Part shown: one piece after another, positions 1 to 13,334 of the stretch | Numbering within the stretch: the stretch's first letter is position 1 | How the letters are laid out: the number at the start of each line of letters is the position of its first letter | NCBI GenBank assembly: GCA_034675265.1 | Contig: JAUCDK010000006.1 | Coordinates: forward strand, 1 to 46,314 | Reading direction: 5' to 3' | Length of the DNA stretch: 46,314 nucleotides | Origin: UBA7396 sp034675265 | GTDB lineage: Bacteria > Patescibacteriota > Gracilibacteria > BD1-5 > UBA6164 | The notes under the pieces: generated by a model | What the model was told of the DNA's origin: nothing | What the model saw: the letters and a program-made list of their open reading frames with translations, nothing else | The model's database searches: none | Translations under genes and position numbers: made by a program

Positions 1-990
1 TATATTTTGTCATGGCATTACTTCTATTCTATCAACAATTAAAAAAGTAGTATTTTCACTAGTAGATATATTCGTATTAGCTCCTCCACTAGATGATGAT
101 GAAGTTGAAGATGAAGAACTACTACTTGAAGAAGTTGTTGTAGGGTTTGTATTTACTGCTGTTTTCAAAACTTCAGTTCCTCTTGTTTCCCAAGTTCATG
201 AATTACATTTAAATTCTTGTTCATAAGTATTATTTGAAACTGTTTTTGTAAATACACTTACTCAACCATTTACTCTTGCAGGAAGTGTGTATCCATTTAT
301 AGTTTGAGCTACACAACTTGTATTTGTAGTTCCTCCACTAGATGATGAAGAACTTGAAGATGAACTACTGCTTGAAGAAGAAGTAGTAGTAGGATTTGTA
401 TTTGCTAAATCATTTAAGAATGCTTGAATATCTCCATCTTTAGAATAATCTTGTTGGATTTGTTTAATTCCAGTTTCAAGATATGTAACCATATTTGAAA
501 TATCAGAATTTGAAGAATATTTTGCTCATAAAGTTCTTAATTGAGACAATAAACTATTTGATACTGACATAAAATTACTTCCTGAAGTAAGTTTTTTTAC
601 TTTTACTAAAAATGCATCTAAAGTATCTTTATATGGTACTGTTGTAGACATAGATGTAGTTGTATTTGTAACAGTAGATGTAGTTTGTTGTGATGAAGTT
701 ACTTCATTTCATGTTGATGAAGAAATAGTACAACTATCACTTTTATCACAAATAAAATATTTATATGATCCATTTATTTCAAAACATTCACTTCTATTAT
801 AACTTGAATATTGTTGATTGTATTTTGCAACTGTTTCGTTACAAATAGATGCATTTGTTTGACTATCAGAAACAATGTATCCTTTTTTTACATACGATTG
901 AACTTGTGTATCATTTAAACTTACACTTGCTTGTGCCAAAATAGGTATTAAAAAACAAGTAGCTATACACCATTTTATTATTTTTTTCAT
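1..990 (-). CDS. Secreted Ser-rich surface protein (C-terminus beyond the window)
   Basis: At least 330 residues with TGA read as Gly; the frame is open to the window edge. Residues 1-21 form a signal peptide (MKKIIKW, hydrophobic core, AQA). A cysteine-containing N-terminal part of about 90 residues follows, then a helical segment with the string MVTYLETGIKQ (near residue 167) and DIQAFLNDLAN (near 187). Two long serine linkers (TTT plus runs of Ser ending in GG) separate a short domain with AQTINGYTLPARVNGG. The helical segment resembles one in the broken gene at 6506-7609, so the two are probably paralogues. The function is unknown; export and the linkers suggest a surface or pilus-associated protein. 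It is divergent from the gene at 1196. Confidence 0.75.
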
Positions 991-1195
991 AATTATTGCT
1001 TTATTTAAGATATAAAATAGATAAATATTTTAAAGTTTAATTTGTGTTCTCCATAGGCAATTATTAATAATAATTATACTGATAAATAGTATCTTTTTTT
1101 CATTAAAAAGTCAAATATTTTTAAATTAATTAAAAAAATTTGAAAAAAACATAAAAAAGCATATAAATAAGGAAAATATTATTATTATTCTGCTT

Positions 1196-2023
1196 ATGAA
1201 AAATTCTGTGTTTCAAGTTATTATAAAAATTATTATGTTAACATGAATTTTTTTTGTTCTCATAAATTATTTTTGATACTTTCTTAATGCTTCTGGAACG
1301 CCAAATAAATCAACAAATTCAAACAAAGAAAAATTTACTTCGAAAGACATTGAAATTATAGGAAATGTTTGAGTTGCTATTGCTACAAATATTTGAACAA
1401 GATACAAACAAACAACAGAAACTCCAGTAAATGCTTATAAAGATGTGATAGAAGTATGATATATTTTGTGAAATCAAAATATTGCAAAAGATGCTCTTAT
1501 TACTGCAAATATGATTTTTCTTAATGAATATTTTAATGTATTAAAAACTGATATAAAAGCTCTTTTATCAGCTTCAAATGATAGAGAATTTGCTCTCAAT
1601 TCTTTTATTGCTCAACTTGAATATAGATATAAAATAGGAACTGAAAATTTAAATAAATTAAATTCTCAAAAAACAGAGCTTTTAAAAGCATATGAAATTT
1701 CAAACAATGAAATTGAATCTCTAAAAAGTAAAATTTGATCTGATTTTTGAAATTTTGATAATACTCAAACTATTAAAAATATAGATAATTATCTTGAAAT
1801 TAAACAAGAAAATACAAATGCGCTTACCTACATAGTTTTTATAAATAAATTTATTAATTATTATTGAACTTTAAATAATTATAATAAAAAAGTTTTAGAT
1901 ACTCTTATAAATAATAAAGAAATTCTAATAAAAAATACTCAAGTTGTTATTCCTGATACTGGTTGAGAATTATTAAAACAACTCAAACTTCTCTATACAG
2001 AAGAAGAATGGAAATCACAATAA
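1196..2023 (+). CDS. Membrane-anchored coiled-coil protein, unknown
   Basis: 275 residues with several in-frame TGA codons. An N-terminal hydrophobic segment (about residues 8-30) would act as a signal anchor. The rest is Lys/Glu/Asn-rich and mostly helical; residues 130-190 look like coiled coil (KLNSQKTELLKAYEISNNEI). No family is recognised. The start is the first ATG in the open frame after a promoter-like AT-rich gap shared with the divergent gene ending at 990. The gene ends at TAA 2021-2023, directly before a bidirectional terminator. The protein is probably outside the cytoplasm apart from its N-terminus. Confidence 0.65.
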
Positions 2024-2054
2024 AAAAAGAAAAACTTAAAGTTTTTCTTTTTTT
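2024..2054. terminator. Bidirectional intrinsic terminator
   Basis: An A-rich stem with the arms AAAGAAAAACTT and AAGTTTTTCTTT ends in a T-run. It lies between the stop of the plus-strand gene at 2023 and the stop of the minus-strand U32-like gene at 2063, so it serves both. Confidence 0.75.
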
Positions 2055-2062
2055 ATTGTGAT

Positions 2063-3133
2063 TTATACAGTAATAAACGGAGCAAAAACAATTCTATTAT
2101 TTTCATTTTTTAAAAATTCATCATTAATATAATCAAGATTGAGTTCACTTCTAAAAGCAGCATTTCATCTTTGAATGAGATTATATCAAACCGTTTTTAT
2201 TTTATAACTTACATCGTATCTATTACAAGTTCTTGGACAAATATCATCAGTTGCATAATATCATCTGGCAGGATTTTCAATAGATGAAGTATCACAAAGT
2301 CTTCCAGTAAATACAAGAGCCCAAGGATAATAAATATCTATTCAAATAGGATTATTTTCATCATTTTTATATAAATCTTCCCTTTTTTCCATATAATCAA
2401 GTGCAACTCTTTCAATAGAATATTTTTTGAGAAAGTTTTGATAAATATCCAAACTTACTTCTGTCGAAGCATAAAATTTTAATTGCCATTTAATAATTTC
2501 TCCTTTCATTTTTTCGATTTCTTGAGAAGATTTATTTTTTATGAGTTCTCAAGCTGGATGTACTTCATATCCATAAGTATCAATAAGTGGTGTTTTTAAA
2601 AGTTTATGAATAACTCTTCAAAATGAAACTTTTAAATTCGTATATTTTGTAGTTAAAAGCCTTAAAACTCAAAAATCATTTACTACTATTTCAATAGGAT
2701 TTTTTATTTTTAATTCATTGAGGTATAATAAACTTTCCTCTAATTTTTCAAGCATTTTATTTCCTACATAAGGAGTTACGAGTGTAAAAATTCTTGTTTT
2801 ATGTGGTGGATATTTTTTATCAAATTCTCTAAACTTTTCTATTGCTTTTTCAACTTCGTGTTTATATGGAATCAGATATTCACAATTATCACTTCCATAA
2901 TAAATTCCATCAATTTTTGAAAATACTTCTGGTCAAAATTTCTTTTTTAGCTCTCTGATTGCCATAAAATTTACTTCATATTGTGGTGAAATAGTTTCTG
3001 CTAATTCTCAAGGAAAATTTTGCATGAAAAAAGAAGCAATTTCTCTATCAGTTTTTCCTGTTGAAAGAAGAAATCACTCATTTAATATATCAAAATATTC
3101 TAAATTCGTTCCAAGATGAATATGTAAGTTCAT
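2063..3133 (-). CDS. U32-family protein, UbiV/RlhA-like, with a four-Cys Fe-S motif
   Basis: 356 residues. Near residue 150 it has VVNDFGVLRLL, which resembles the VNDWG block of the U32 peptidase-like family (UbiU, UbiV, RlhA, TrhP). Four cysteines, C84, C280, C299 and C303, are arranged as one distant Cys plus Cx18CxxxC. That is close to the C39/C180/C193/C197 set that binds [4Fe-4S] in E. coli UbiV. Known members carry out oxygen-independent hydroxylation of quinone precursors or RNA. The substrate here cannot be told, and ubiquinone is unlikely in this lineage. It is the last gene of a minus-strand operon, 9 nt after a glutaredoxin that follows a ferredoxin, so an electron supply sits beside it. 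The family call is good; the function is inference. Confidence 0.65.
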
Positions 3134-3142
3134 AATTATTTT

Positions 3143-3409
3143 TTAGTGAATAGGTCCAAATATATCTTCTATCGTTCCTTCATCATTTAATTTTTTAATA
3201 TCGCTATATCATCAAATTAAATTTTCTTTAGTGATTTCTCAAACAAATATTTGAGGTAAAGTCCTCATCCCTCAAATTTGTACTAATTCCATCAGTTTTT
3301 CATGATCATCACTCAGATCAACTTCAGTATATTCATATCATAAAGCTCAAAGTAATTCTTTTGCTAACATACAATATGGACAATAATCTTTTGTAAAAAT
3401 AGTAATCAT
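3143..3409 (-). CDS. Glutaredoxin, dithiol CPYC type
   Basis: 88 residues. The active site CPYC is at residues 10-13 after a beta strand (MITIFTKDY). The cis-proline block TLPQIFV and the GGYSD glutathione-binding block follow in the usual order, with the GG encoded by TGA TGA. The length is normal for a small glutaredoxin. The family reduces disulfides or glutathione-mixed disulfides and can hand over Fe-S clusters; CPYC types are usually redox-active. It lies 3 nt downstream of the ferredoxin stop and 9 nt upstream of the U32-like gene, so it is surely co-transcribed. A link to cluster maintenance or cysteine reduction in those partners is inferred from position. Confidence 0.88.
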
Positions 3410-3412
3410 ATT

Positions 3413-3712
3413 TTAATAAATAGTTTTTAAAATAATTTCGCCATCGTGATTTTCCATTTCTTTTTTAATTCCTCAAATACAAGTCATAACTTCATCATCT
3501 CACAAAGGAAATCATGGTTCATGACGAAATGATTTATCAATACATTCTTCTCACTTTTCTATTTGACACATACAAGCAGCACAAATTCCGAACATACATG
3601 CTGATTGCATTTCTACTCAAGCTTCGGTAAGTTGTTTTAAAAGTGTTTGTCCAACTTTTGCATCTATTGTTTTTGTAATCTCTCAACCTTGATTTTTAAT
3701 GATTATTTTCAT
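3413..3712 (-). CDS. [2Fe-2S] ferredoxin, plant/adrenodoxin fold type
   Basis: 99 residues. The cluster ligands are visible as C39-x4-C44-x2-C47 and a distal C78 in the block VMTCIGG. This is the classical CX4CX2C...C signature of beta-grasp [2Fe-2S] ferredoxins. The N-terminus starts with a strand-rich MKIIIKN and contains no signal peptide, so the protein is cytoplasmic. It carries single electrons to a partner enzyme. It sits between dut and a glutaredoxin in a tight operon that ends in a U32/UbiV-like Fe-S protein, its most obvious candidate partner. No ferredoxin reductase gene is seen in the window. Confidence 0.9.
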
Positions 3713-3731
3713 AACTGTTCTATTTATTTTA

Positions 3732-4160
3732 TTATTTTATTCCTGTAGTTCAAAAACCTCCTCTATCAGCATTTCACATAGTTTCAACTACTTCAAATTC
3801 TGCTTTTAAAATAGGAAGTAAAACTCATTGTCAAATACGAGTTCCATGTTCGATAGTTTGTACTTCATTTGACATATTCATATATGGAAATTTTAATGTA
3901 TCATTATCTCAACAATAATCACTATCAATAATTCCAACAGAATTTACTTGTACAAGTCCGTGTTTTTTATATGTTGAACTTCTTGGACAAACTTGCAATA
4001 CATATCATTCTGGTACTTCTACAACAGTTCCTGTTTCTACTAATTTAAATTCTCATGGTTGAAACGTGTAATCTCAAACACATTTAAAGTCAAATCCACA
4101 AGCTCCTGCAGTTTCATAAAATAATGGTTGTCCATCTGATGTTTTAATTCTTACTTTCAT
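3732..4160 (-). CDS. dut: dUTP diphosphatase (dUTPase)
   Basis: 142 residues, normal for a homotrimeric dUTPase. The motifs run in order: motif 1 AGACGFDFK (residues 18-26), motif 2 PRSST (59-63), motif 3 NSVGIIDSDYCGD (73-85), motif 4 region GTRIGQG, and the C-terminal motif 5 RGGFGTTG (133-140), whose Gly codons include TGA. The enzyme converts dUTP to dUMP and pyrophosphate, which keeps uracil out of DNA and supplies dUMP. It lies in a minus-strand operon downstream of metG and an unknown gene and 19 nt upstream of the ferredoxin; no metabolic reason for this neighbourhood is apparent. Confidence 0.93.
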
Positions 4161-4170
4161 AAAATAAAGA

Positions 4171-4635
4171 TTATATATTAAAATTAATGATTCATGATAT
4201 TTTTTGAGCAAAATATTCTAGTTCTCCTCGTATATATTCCTCTGATTGAAATTGCTTTGCTAAAACGATTCCAGTTGGAGTCAAGTTATCATAAACAATA
4301 GCAATATTTATTTCTCCTCTTTTTATTCAAAAATATATTTCTTTTTGTTGAGAAAGATATTTTTTACACTCATCTAAATCCCAAAATACAGCTACTAAAT
4401 CATATCACATTCAGATTAAAAATTTTTCTAAGTTTTGACCTGCATCACAATAACATAATGTGTGTTGAAAAAGAAAATTTTTTGTTTGAGCATTTCTCAA
4501 TCAAAGTCATATTTTTGCACATAATTCCTGAAAGAATCAAAATAAACTATTCTTCCTCCCATCAAGACTTCTTACATCATGAAAAAGTGAAGAATGTATG
4601 ATTTCATTTCAAGAATTATTGTGCATTTTTTCCAT
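4171..4635 (-). CDS. Unknown 154-residue protein in the metG-dut operon
   Basis: 154 residues starting 2 nt after the metG stop and ending 10 nt before dut, which supports a real co-translated gene. It has no signal peptide or membrane segment. Visible strings include DLVAVFWDLDECKKYL in the middle and INIAIVYDNLTPTGIVLAKQ near the C-terminus, suggesting an alpha/beta fold. Three cysteines (CAK, CYCDAG) lie in the first half without a clear metal motif. I do not recognise the family. Confidence 0.6.
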
Positions 4636-4637
4636 AA

Positions 4638-6299
4638 CTATATTTCAAATCTCAAAAATAAAGGTTCTCCTTTTTCTTTTATAACAAAAGTTTCACTTTT
4701 ATCAATTAATTTTTGAAGTTCTCCCCTTTCTAAACTTTCAGTATAATTTTCTAGTCCAAGTTTTGCAAACATTTCTGCCATTTTTTCTGGGAAAAATGGA
4801 TAAAGAGTAAGTCAAACTTGTCTCAGTCATTCAGCAAGAATATAGAGAACTTCTTTTGTTTCTGCAAGTTTTGTTTCATCTTTGATTGTTTTCCAAGGTT
4901 CTTGTTCATCTGCAAATTTATTTAAATTCGTGAGATATGCAAATGCATAATCAAGAGAATTTTTTAATTGATATGATCAAATTGCATCATAGAAATCTTT
5001 TTGAAAATAAGATAATGTATCCATAGGATTTCCAAAATATGCTCCATCTTCTACTTCTGCATAGGTTTGAATTTCAAATTCTGAAGGTTTTTGCAATTTT
5101 CAATCCAATTTTAATGCTAATACCACCACTCTATTTACTAAGTTTCATAAATTATTTGCTAGTTTTGCATTGTAAGTAAGAAGCGCTTGTTCTCTATCAT
5201 AATCACCATCTGTTCCTATCGGAAAAGCTGATAACATATATAAAGTTAATAATTCTTTTCCATATTGTTTTGCATATTCAACTGGTTCTATGACATTTCA
5301 AAGTGATTTACTCATTTTTTGTCCATCAACTGTAAAATATCATCCAGTTAAAATAGTAGTCGGAAGAAAAATTCTATCACTGTCTTTATAATGAATTACT
5401 CAATTTTTTTCTTCTCCAAGATTAAAATATGAAGCCAACATACACGGCCAAAAAATAGCATGAAATCTAATAATATCTTTTCCAACTACGTGTACTTTAT
5501 TAGGATTTTCTTCCCAAAATTCTTTTGCTTCATCTGAGAAATTTTCACTATTTTTATCTCCTGATTTTGAATATTTACAACTTGTATAATAGTTAAATAA
5601 AGCGTCAAACCATACATAAGTAACTTGAGAATTATCAAATGGAACAGGAATTCCAAAAGTATTTGTTTCTCTTGAAATAGAAAAATCTTCTAATCATCTT
5701 TTTACAAATGCCTTTACTTCATTATATCTAAAATCTGGTTTCACAAAATCTGGATTTTTTGCGTAAAACTCTTCTATCCAAGTTTGATATTTTGATAGTT
5801 TAAAAAAATAATTTTTTTCTTTTAATTTTTGAGGTTCTACTAAATGATCTGGACAAACTTTTTTTCCATCTCTTTCAATTAAATCTTCATCTTTTTTAAA
5901 AGATTCACAACCAACACAATACATTCCTTCATACATTCCAGCATAAATATCTCCTCTTTCATAACAAGTTTGCAATACAGCTTGAACTAATTTATGATGT
6001 CTGTTTTCAGTTGTTCTTATAAAATCTGTATATTCTATATTGAAAAAATCCCAAACTGATTTATGTTTTTGTGCCATTTCATCTAAATATTCCATAATTT
6101 CTTTTCCTGCTTCCTCAGCTTTCAAAACAGCTTTTTGACTATTTTCATCAATTCAAGTTGTAAATCTTGATTTTTTCCCTGCAATTTTATTATATTTATA
6201 AATAACATTTGCAATTAAAGAACTATATGTGTGTCAAATATGCGGAACTCCATTTCCATAATAAATCGGTGTAGTAATATAAAACTTCTGGTCTTGCAT
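4638..6299 (-). CDS. metG: Methionyl-tRNA synthetase
   Basis: 553 residues. It charges tRNA-Met with methionine. The class I signature PHIGHTYSS is at residues 19-27, with the motif Gly encoded by TGA. The zinc-type insert is present as CVGC followed by CPDH, so one usual Cys is replaced. The second signature KMSKSLGNVIEP is in the C-terminal half of the catalytic core, followed by the anticodon-binding helical domain. There is no C-terminal EMAP/dimerisation domain, so this is the short form. It is the first gene of a six-gene minus-strand operon. An 18-bp palindrome lies about 57 nt upstream of the start. Confidence 0.95.
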
Positions 6300-6356
6300 C
6301 TTTTCAAAATAAAAAATAAAAATATGAAACAATTATATGCTTTTTTCATATTTTTC

Positions 6357-6374
6357 AAATCAAATATTTGATTT
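6357..6374. promoter_or_regulatory. 18-bp perfect palindrome upstream of metG
   Basis: AAATCAAATATTTGATTT is a perfect inverted repeat in the 206-nt gap between metG and the divergent gene at 6506. It could be an operator for either side. It is very AT-rich, so chance is also plausible. Confidence 0.3.
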
Positions 6375-6505
6375 CTTCGTTATAAAAATAATCTTAAAAG
6401 AAAATTTCAATTTGAATTTGCAAATTTTTATATTTATAGTAGATTTTGTTTCTACCACAAAAATACATTGTGATATTATTATTTTAATTTTATAACTTTT
6501 CTAAA

Positions 6506-7609
6506 ATGAAAAAAATTATATCTCTGTTATGAGTATTATTAGCAGGAATAGTATTATTTTGATGACCAAATTATGTATCATATGCAAGTAGTGTTTCATC
6601 TCAAAATATCAACTCTGCAATCCAAAATAAACTTGATGTTTTTTAAAATAAAGTTGTAAGTATGGAAAGTGAATTTAGCAATGATGAACAATATGAAGCT
6701 TTCTTAGATAGTGTTATCACAAAATTACAATGATTAGGAAGTAAATATTCTGGAAATGCTGTTATTTCAGAAATGATTAATTATTTAGAAACATGATTAA
6801 AAAAAGCAAAAACAGAATTTGTACAAAACAAAGCTATGAATAGTTTCTTTTGTGAACTCAATGATAATTGTGGAAAAAATACAACTTCTACTCAAACTAC
6901 AACTATAAATACAAATGTAACTCCAAGTACGACTCCAGTAGTAACTCCAAGTACAAACACTACTGACTCTACCGTATTATTATCATTAATATCTCATAAA
7001 GTAGAATGATATGATTTATCAAAAAGTAATTACACTTACAATTATCAAACTATGAAACTAACATCAAAATCTTTTGGAATTACTTATGATTTTAGTTTAA
7101 ATGTTCCTGAATGAGAGGTATATAATTCTGTTATTCAAGCAGAAGATTTTTGTAAATCAAAATGAAAATGATATAGATTACCAAAAAGTTATGAATTAAA
7201 AAGTATCTACGATTTAAAATCTTCTATTGATACTGCAGATATGAGAAGATATGATATAAATATTCCAAATGGATTTTATAAAGCAATCAGAAATGATAAT
7301 AATACAAATGTTGGATGATGACATATATTAGTACCTGATTTTATTTCCCTTGATGTATTACAAAAAATAGTAAGATGAACACCAGTAAATGGAACTATTG
7401 CAGTAGATTTACCATCATGAAATAATTTAGATAATTATTTTAAAATGCTATTTAGAATATGAAATGATGTATCGTTAGTAAAAAACGACGACGATAGTTA
7501 TTATATGATAAGAAGTGATAATTATTCTTCAAAAGTAGAAAAAAATCCAACTTATTCATACAATATGCCAAGTATTAGTTCTGTACTTTGTGTTGTTGAT
7601 GAAAAGTAG
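6506..7609 (+). pseudogene. Secreted Lcl/DUF1566-like protein split by an in-frame TAA
   Basis: The ATG at 6506 opens a clear signal peptide (MKKIISLLGVLLAG, then SYAS). The frame meets TAA at 6644-6646, then stays open with protein-like sequence to TAG at 7607. TAA is a stop in code 25 too, so the mature part is cut from its export signal. The next ATG (6662) would give a 315-residue product without a signal peptide. The body has a helical segment with ISEMINYLETGLKK, paralogous to the gene at 1-990, a Thr/Pro-rich linker, and a C-terminal domain with CKSKGKGYRLPKSYELKSIY, like the RLP-x-x-EL core of DUF1566/Lcl. It may be a recent pseudogene, a phase-off surface gene or a sequence error. 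Confidence 0.65.
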
Positions 7610-7663
7610 TAATCTTACTTTCACAAAATAAGTTTACAAACAGATAATCTTTTATATAATGCA

Positions 7664-7687
7664 AGAGAAAAATTAATTTTTTTCTCT
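7664..7687 (+). terminator. Intrinsic terminator after the broken surface gene
   Basis: The arms AGAGAAAAATTA and TAATTTTTTTCTCT are followed by a T-rich tract. It sits 55 nt after the stop at 7609 and just before valS. Confidence 0.55.
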
Positions 7688-7710
7688 TTTTATTTTTTAA
7701 TTTTTTAAAA

Positions 7711-10365
<2,655 letters not shown>

Positions 10366-10394
10366 AAAATCCGTGAAATTCACGGATTTTTTTA
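10366..10394. terminator. Strong bidirectional terminator between valS and the pilin-adhesin
   Basis: The stem AAATCCGTGAA/TTCACGGATTT has T-runs on both strands. It abuts the valS stop (10365). On the minus strand it abuts the restored stop of the adhesin (10392-10394), which supports the frameshift model for that gene. Confidence 0.88.
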
Positions 10395-12858
10395 ACGAAT
10401 CATTATTTTTACCTGATACCAAGTATTGTATGCTCAACCTGCATCTGGTCACCAATTACTATACCCATTACACACAGCTCTTCCTCAAAAATCCCTCTCT
10501 CAAGTTGTTAATAAATAGGGATTATCTGGCGTACAAGCAAGCGTTCTATCATCTGTTATACTCCAAATGTGCATCATGACAAGCAGTATACCACCCAAAT
10601 GAACCATAACCTGCAGCACAATTTCCTGAATGTGTATCATTATCACTATCAGTTGTAGTAAGTTTTTTATCTGGATAGACTACTTTTGCTCAAGAAACAT
10701 AAGAACCTTTCCAAGTATAATATCCATCAGTTTGTAAATAATGATTTGAATATTGTAAAGTTTTTTGCCACGGACTACTTGCGTTTCCACTTTTTGCATA
10801 CCATACATATTCTACTTGATGGTTTTGGTTTGCAAGTGCTAAATATTTGTTCATTGACATATGAAAATTGTTTGATAAGTTCGTTATATTTCATACTCAA
10901 ATAGTAGATATAGTAGCCCAATTTACATTAAAAGGTTTAGTTGTATCTCAAGCATTATTTGCAAATGAATTGGTGATAACAGTCCAACCTCATCCTTCTG
11001 TTGTCATATCACAATATACTTTAAATGGAGGATTCATATCAGCATGAATCCAATATATTCAGTCTCAAACTGCTCATGAATATACATAATCTCAAGTTGG
11101 ATTTTTATATCCTTGACAACTTGTCGCATAGGTATCATCAGACCATCTTTTTCAAGAATCATATGAAACAATATATCTTTTACATTGAGTTCAAACAGCA
11201 GTATATCACGTATTACATGAAATAGCTTCGCTTGGATTTGAAAGAACTACATCATTTCCATTTGAATTCAAAGTAAATGTTGCTGTTAAAATTGAAGTTC
11301 ATCCAGTAATTGTTAAAGGATTTGAGATCTTTGTTTGTGGAGTTCCATATAAAAGTGTGAATTGATCAAAGTTAAATGTTCTTGAATTATGTTGTGCTGT
11401 AGTTATGATTTTTTGTTTTGCTGCACAACTAGTTCCAGCATATCATTCTTCACAAGTATATTCACAATTATTAATTCCACTTCAAGATGTTGAATATGTT
11501 GAATGATTTGGTTTATTTGAACAAGCCGTTCTTTCTATAGAATCATTTGCACTAAAATATCATATTCATACTGATTCACAATTTTCATTATTTTTATAAT
11601 AATCTATACTACAAGCAGTAACTTCTCAAGTTTCTGATCATGATATTTCATAAGAACCATTATTACATACAAAGTTTTGACTTAATATTTTCACTCCATT
11701 GAGAAAAGAAAGATCTGTTTTTTCTACTATTTGACTTTCTCAATGATTTTTTTGTGGAAGTGAATATTCATTTATAGTGGTTGATGAACAAAATGCTGGT
11801 GTACCAACCACACATTGTACTGGACTTGGATAATTAGTTTTATCTTCTCCATCATGTTCCCAAACTCAATTATTACATATAAATTCTACTCATGGTTCAC
11901 ATGTTCATCAATAATTTACACTCTATGTTTTCCAAAATGTTTTTGATTCGAGATGTTTTATGTCATCACAACTTTTATATGTTACAGTTGAAATTGGAGA
12001 TGATGGGAGAATTTTATCCTTTAAATTTTGAGGATTTTCAGCTCAAAAACTTATAAGTATTTCCTCATCATTTTGATCTAATGTTCAGGATTTTTCTGAT
12101 AATTCTTTCAATACTTCTTCACATACTGTTACTAAATGTGCACTAGCATTTTTTCTTAAAAATTGAATTATGTTGTTTGGTTTAATATTTCATAATTCAT
12201 TGTTTGGATGATATGGAAGATTTTCTCATTGATTTACGATATAATATGGTACGGTTTGTGTATTTTCTGTTTCCAGTAAATCTACTTCTCCGTGGTTATT
12301 CCATATTAAACTTGGTATATTTATATATGATACACAACCTTCTTGTGTACTTCCACTTTGATATTTTAAAAATCATTTATAATTTCATTCTACTTTTGCT
12401 TGATATGTTTTTGCATATGTTTGTGAAATAAATGGCTGATATGTTAATTGCGATTCTGAAATGGTAGCAAGTTGATATTCATTTTTTCAAGATGTAATTG
12501 CATATATATAATTATTTTTTGTCTCTGGGTCAATAGGAATAGTATTCATTTGTATTTGAGTAATAATACTTTCCCCTATTTCTCATTTTGTAATATATGT
12601 ATTCCCATCAATAACTCATTCTGATACAGATCATTCTGGTTCAGGATATGTTCCAACTTTTGTCATAAATAACTCTAGTCCATTTTCGATATTTTTAAGA
12701 GTTGCAATTCTATTTCCATCTCTTGCATTTCAAGAATAACTTTGAAATGAAATAAAAGCGATTACTGATAAAATAGCTAAAATAGTAATCACAATAATAA
12801 GTTCTACGAGAGTAAAACCTTTTTTATATGTAGAGTTTTTTGTTTGGTGTTTATCCAT
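10392..12858 (-). pseudogene. Prepilin-like adhesin with fibrinogen-like C-terminus, frameshifted
   Basis: The N-terminus is a class III prepilin signal: KKGFTLVELIIVITILAIL, cleaved after Gly. The long Cys-rich ectodomain contains EGF-like strings (CEYTCEEGYAGTSC). From about residue 600 comes a fibrinogen-like block (GDGIYWIHADMNPPFKVYCD, then GGGWTVI). The frame from 12858 ends at TAG 10546-10548 after 770 residues (..ACHDAHLEYNRG). A one-base shift near 10560 restores ITDDRTLACTPDN and an ending GGAYNTWYQVKIMIR, stopping at 10392 exactly at the terminator. That is the expected end of such a domain. The product is probably a pilus-tip or surface adhesin. The shift may be mutation, sequencing error or programmed recoding. 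Listed as pseudogene only because the frame is broken. Confidence 0.72.
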
Positions 12859-12966
12859 ATTTTTATATATTTAAAAATAATTTCTTAAAAAGTCTAGCAT
12901 ATTTTAAAAACTTATCAAGTAGAAAAGAGATAATTTTTATAATTCCTTCTTTTTACTTTAAACAAC

Positions 12967-12999
12967 AAAAAAAGAAATGTATAAAACATTTCTTTTTTT
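12967..12999 (-). terminator. Terminator of rpsO
   Basis: The hairpin AAAGAAATGT/ACATTTCTTT has T-runs on both sides and lies just past the rpsO stop at 13002. Confidence 0.8.
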
Positions 13000-13001
13000 T
13001 A

Positions 13002-13265
13002 TTATTTTCTTAATTCTAATCTTGCTAAAATTTCTTCATATTTTTCAATATTTGTTTTTTTCAAATAGTTAAGCATTTTTCTTCTTTTAGCTACCATAAG
13101 CATAATACCTCTTCTTGAGTGATTATCTTTTTTGTGAACTAATAAGTGTTCTTTTAATGCTTCAATTCTTGAAGTTAAAATAGCAACTTGAACTTCTGGA
13201 GATCAAGTATCTTTATTATCTCTTGCAAAGTTTGTAATAACTTGCTTTTTTTCTGCTCTTTCCAT
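13002..13265 (-). CDS. rpsO: 30S ribosomal protein S15
   Basis: 87 residues, standard for S15. Typical blocks are GSPEVQVAILTSRI, HKKDNHSRRGIMLMVAKRR and KMLNYLKK. The Gly of the GSPE block is encoded by TGA. S15 binds 16S rRNA early in assembly of the 30S platform. It is a single-gene unit with its own promoter (TTGCTT-16-TATAAT) and terminator. The leader of about 60 nt between promoter and start could hold an S15 autoregulatory site, but I cannot show a defined fold. Confidence 0.96.
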
Positions 13266-13334
13266 AATAGAGTATTTTTAAAAAATAAATGTCGTCACTA
13301 ACCAGAAAATACACCAGTAATTTGACTGCATTGG

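Noticed and set aside
340..400. Repetitive sequence in the first gene considered as a tandem repeat or CRISPR
   Set aside because: It encodes a poly-Ser linker in frame; no spacer structure.
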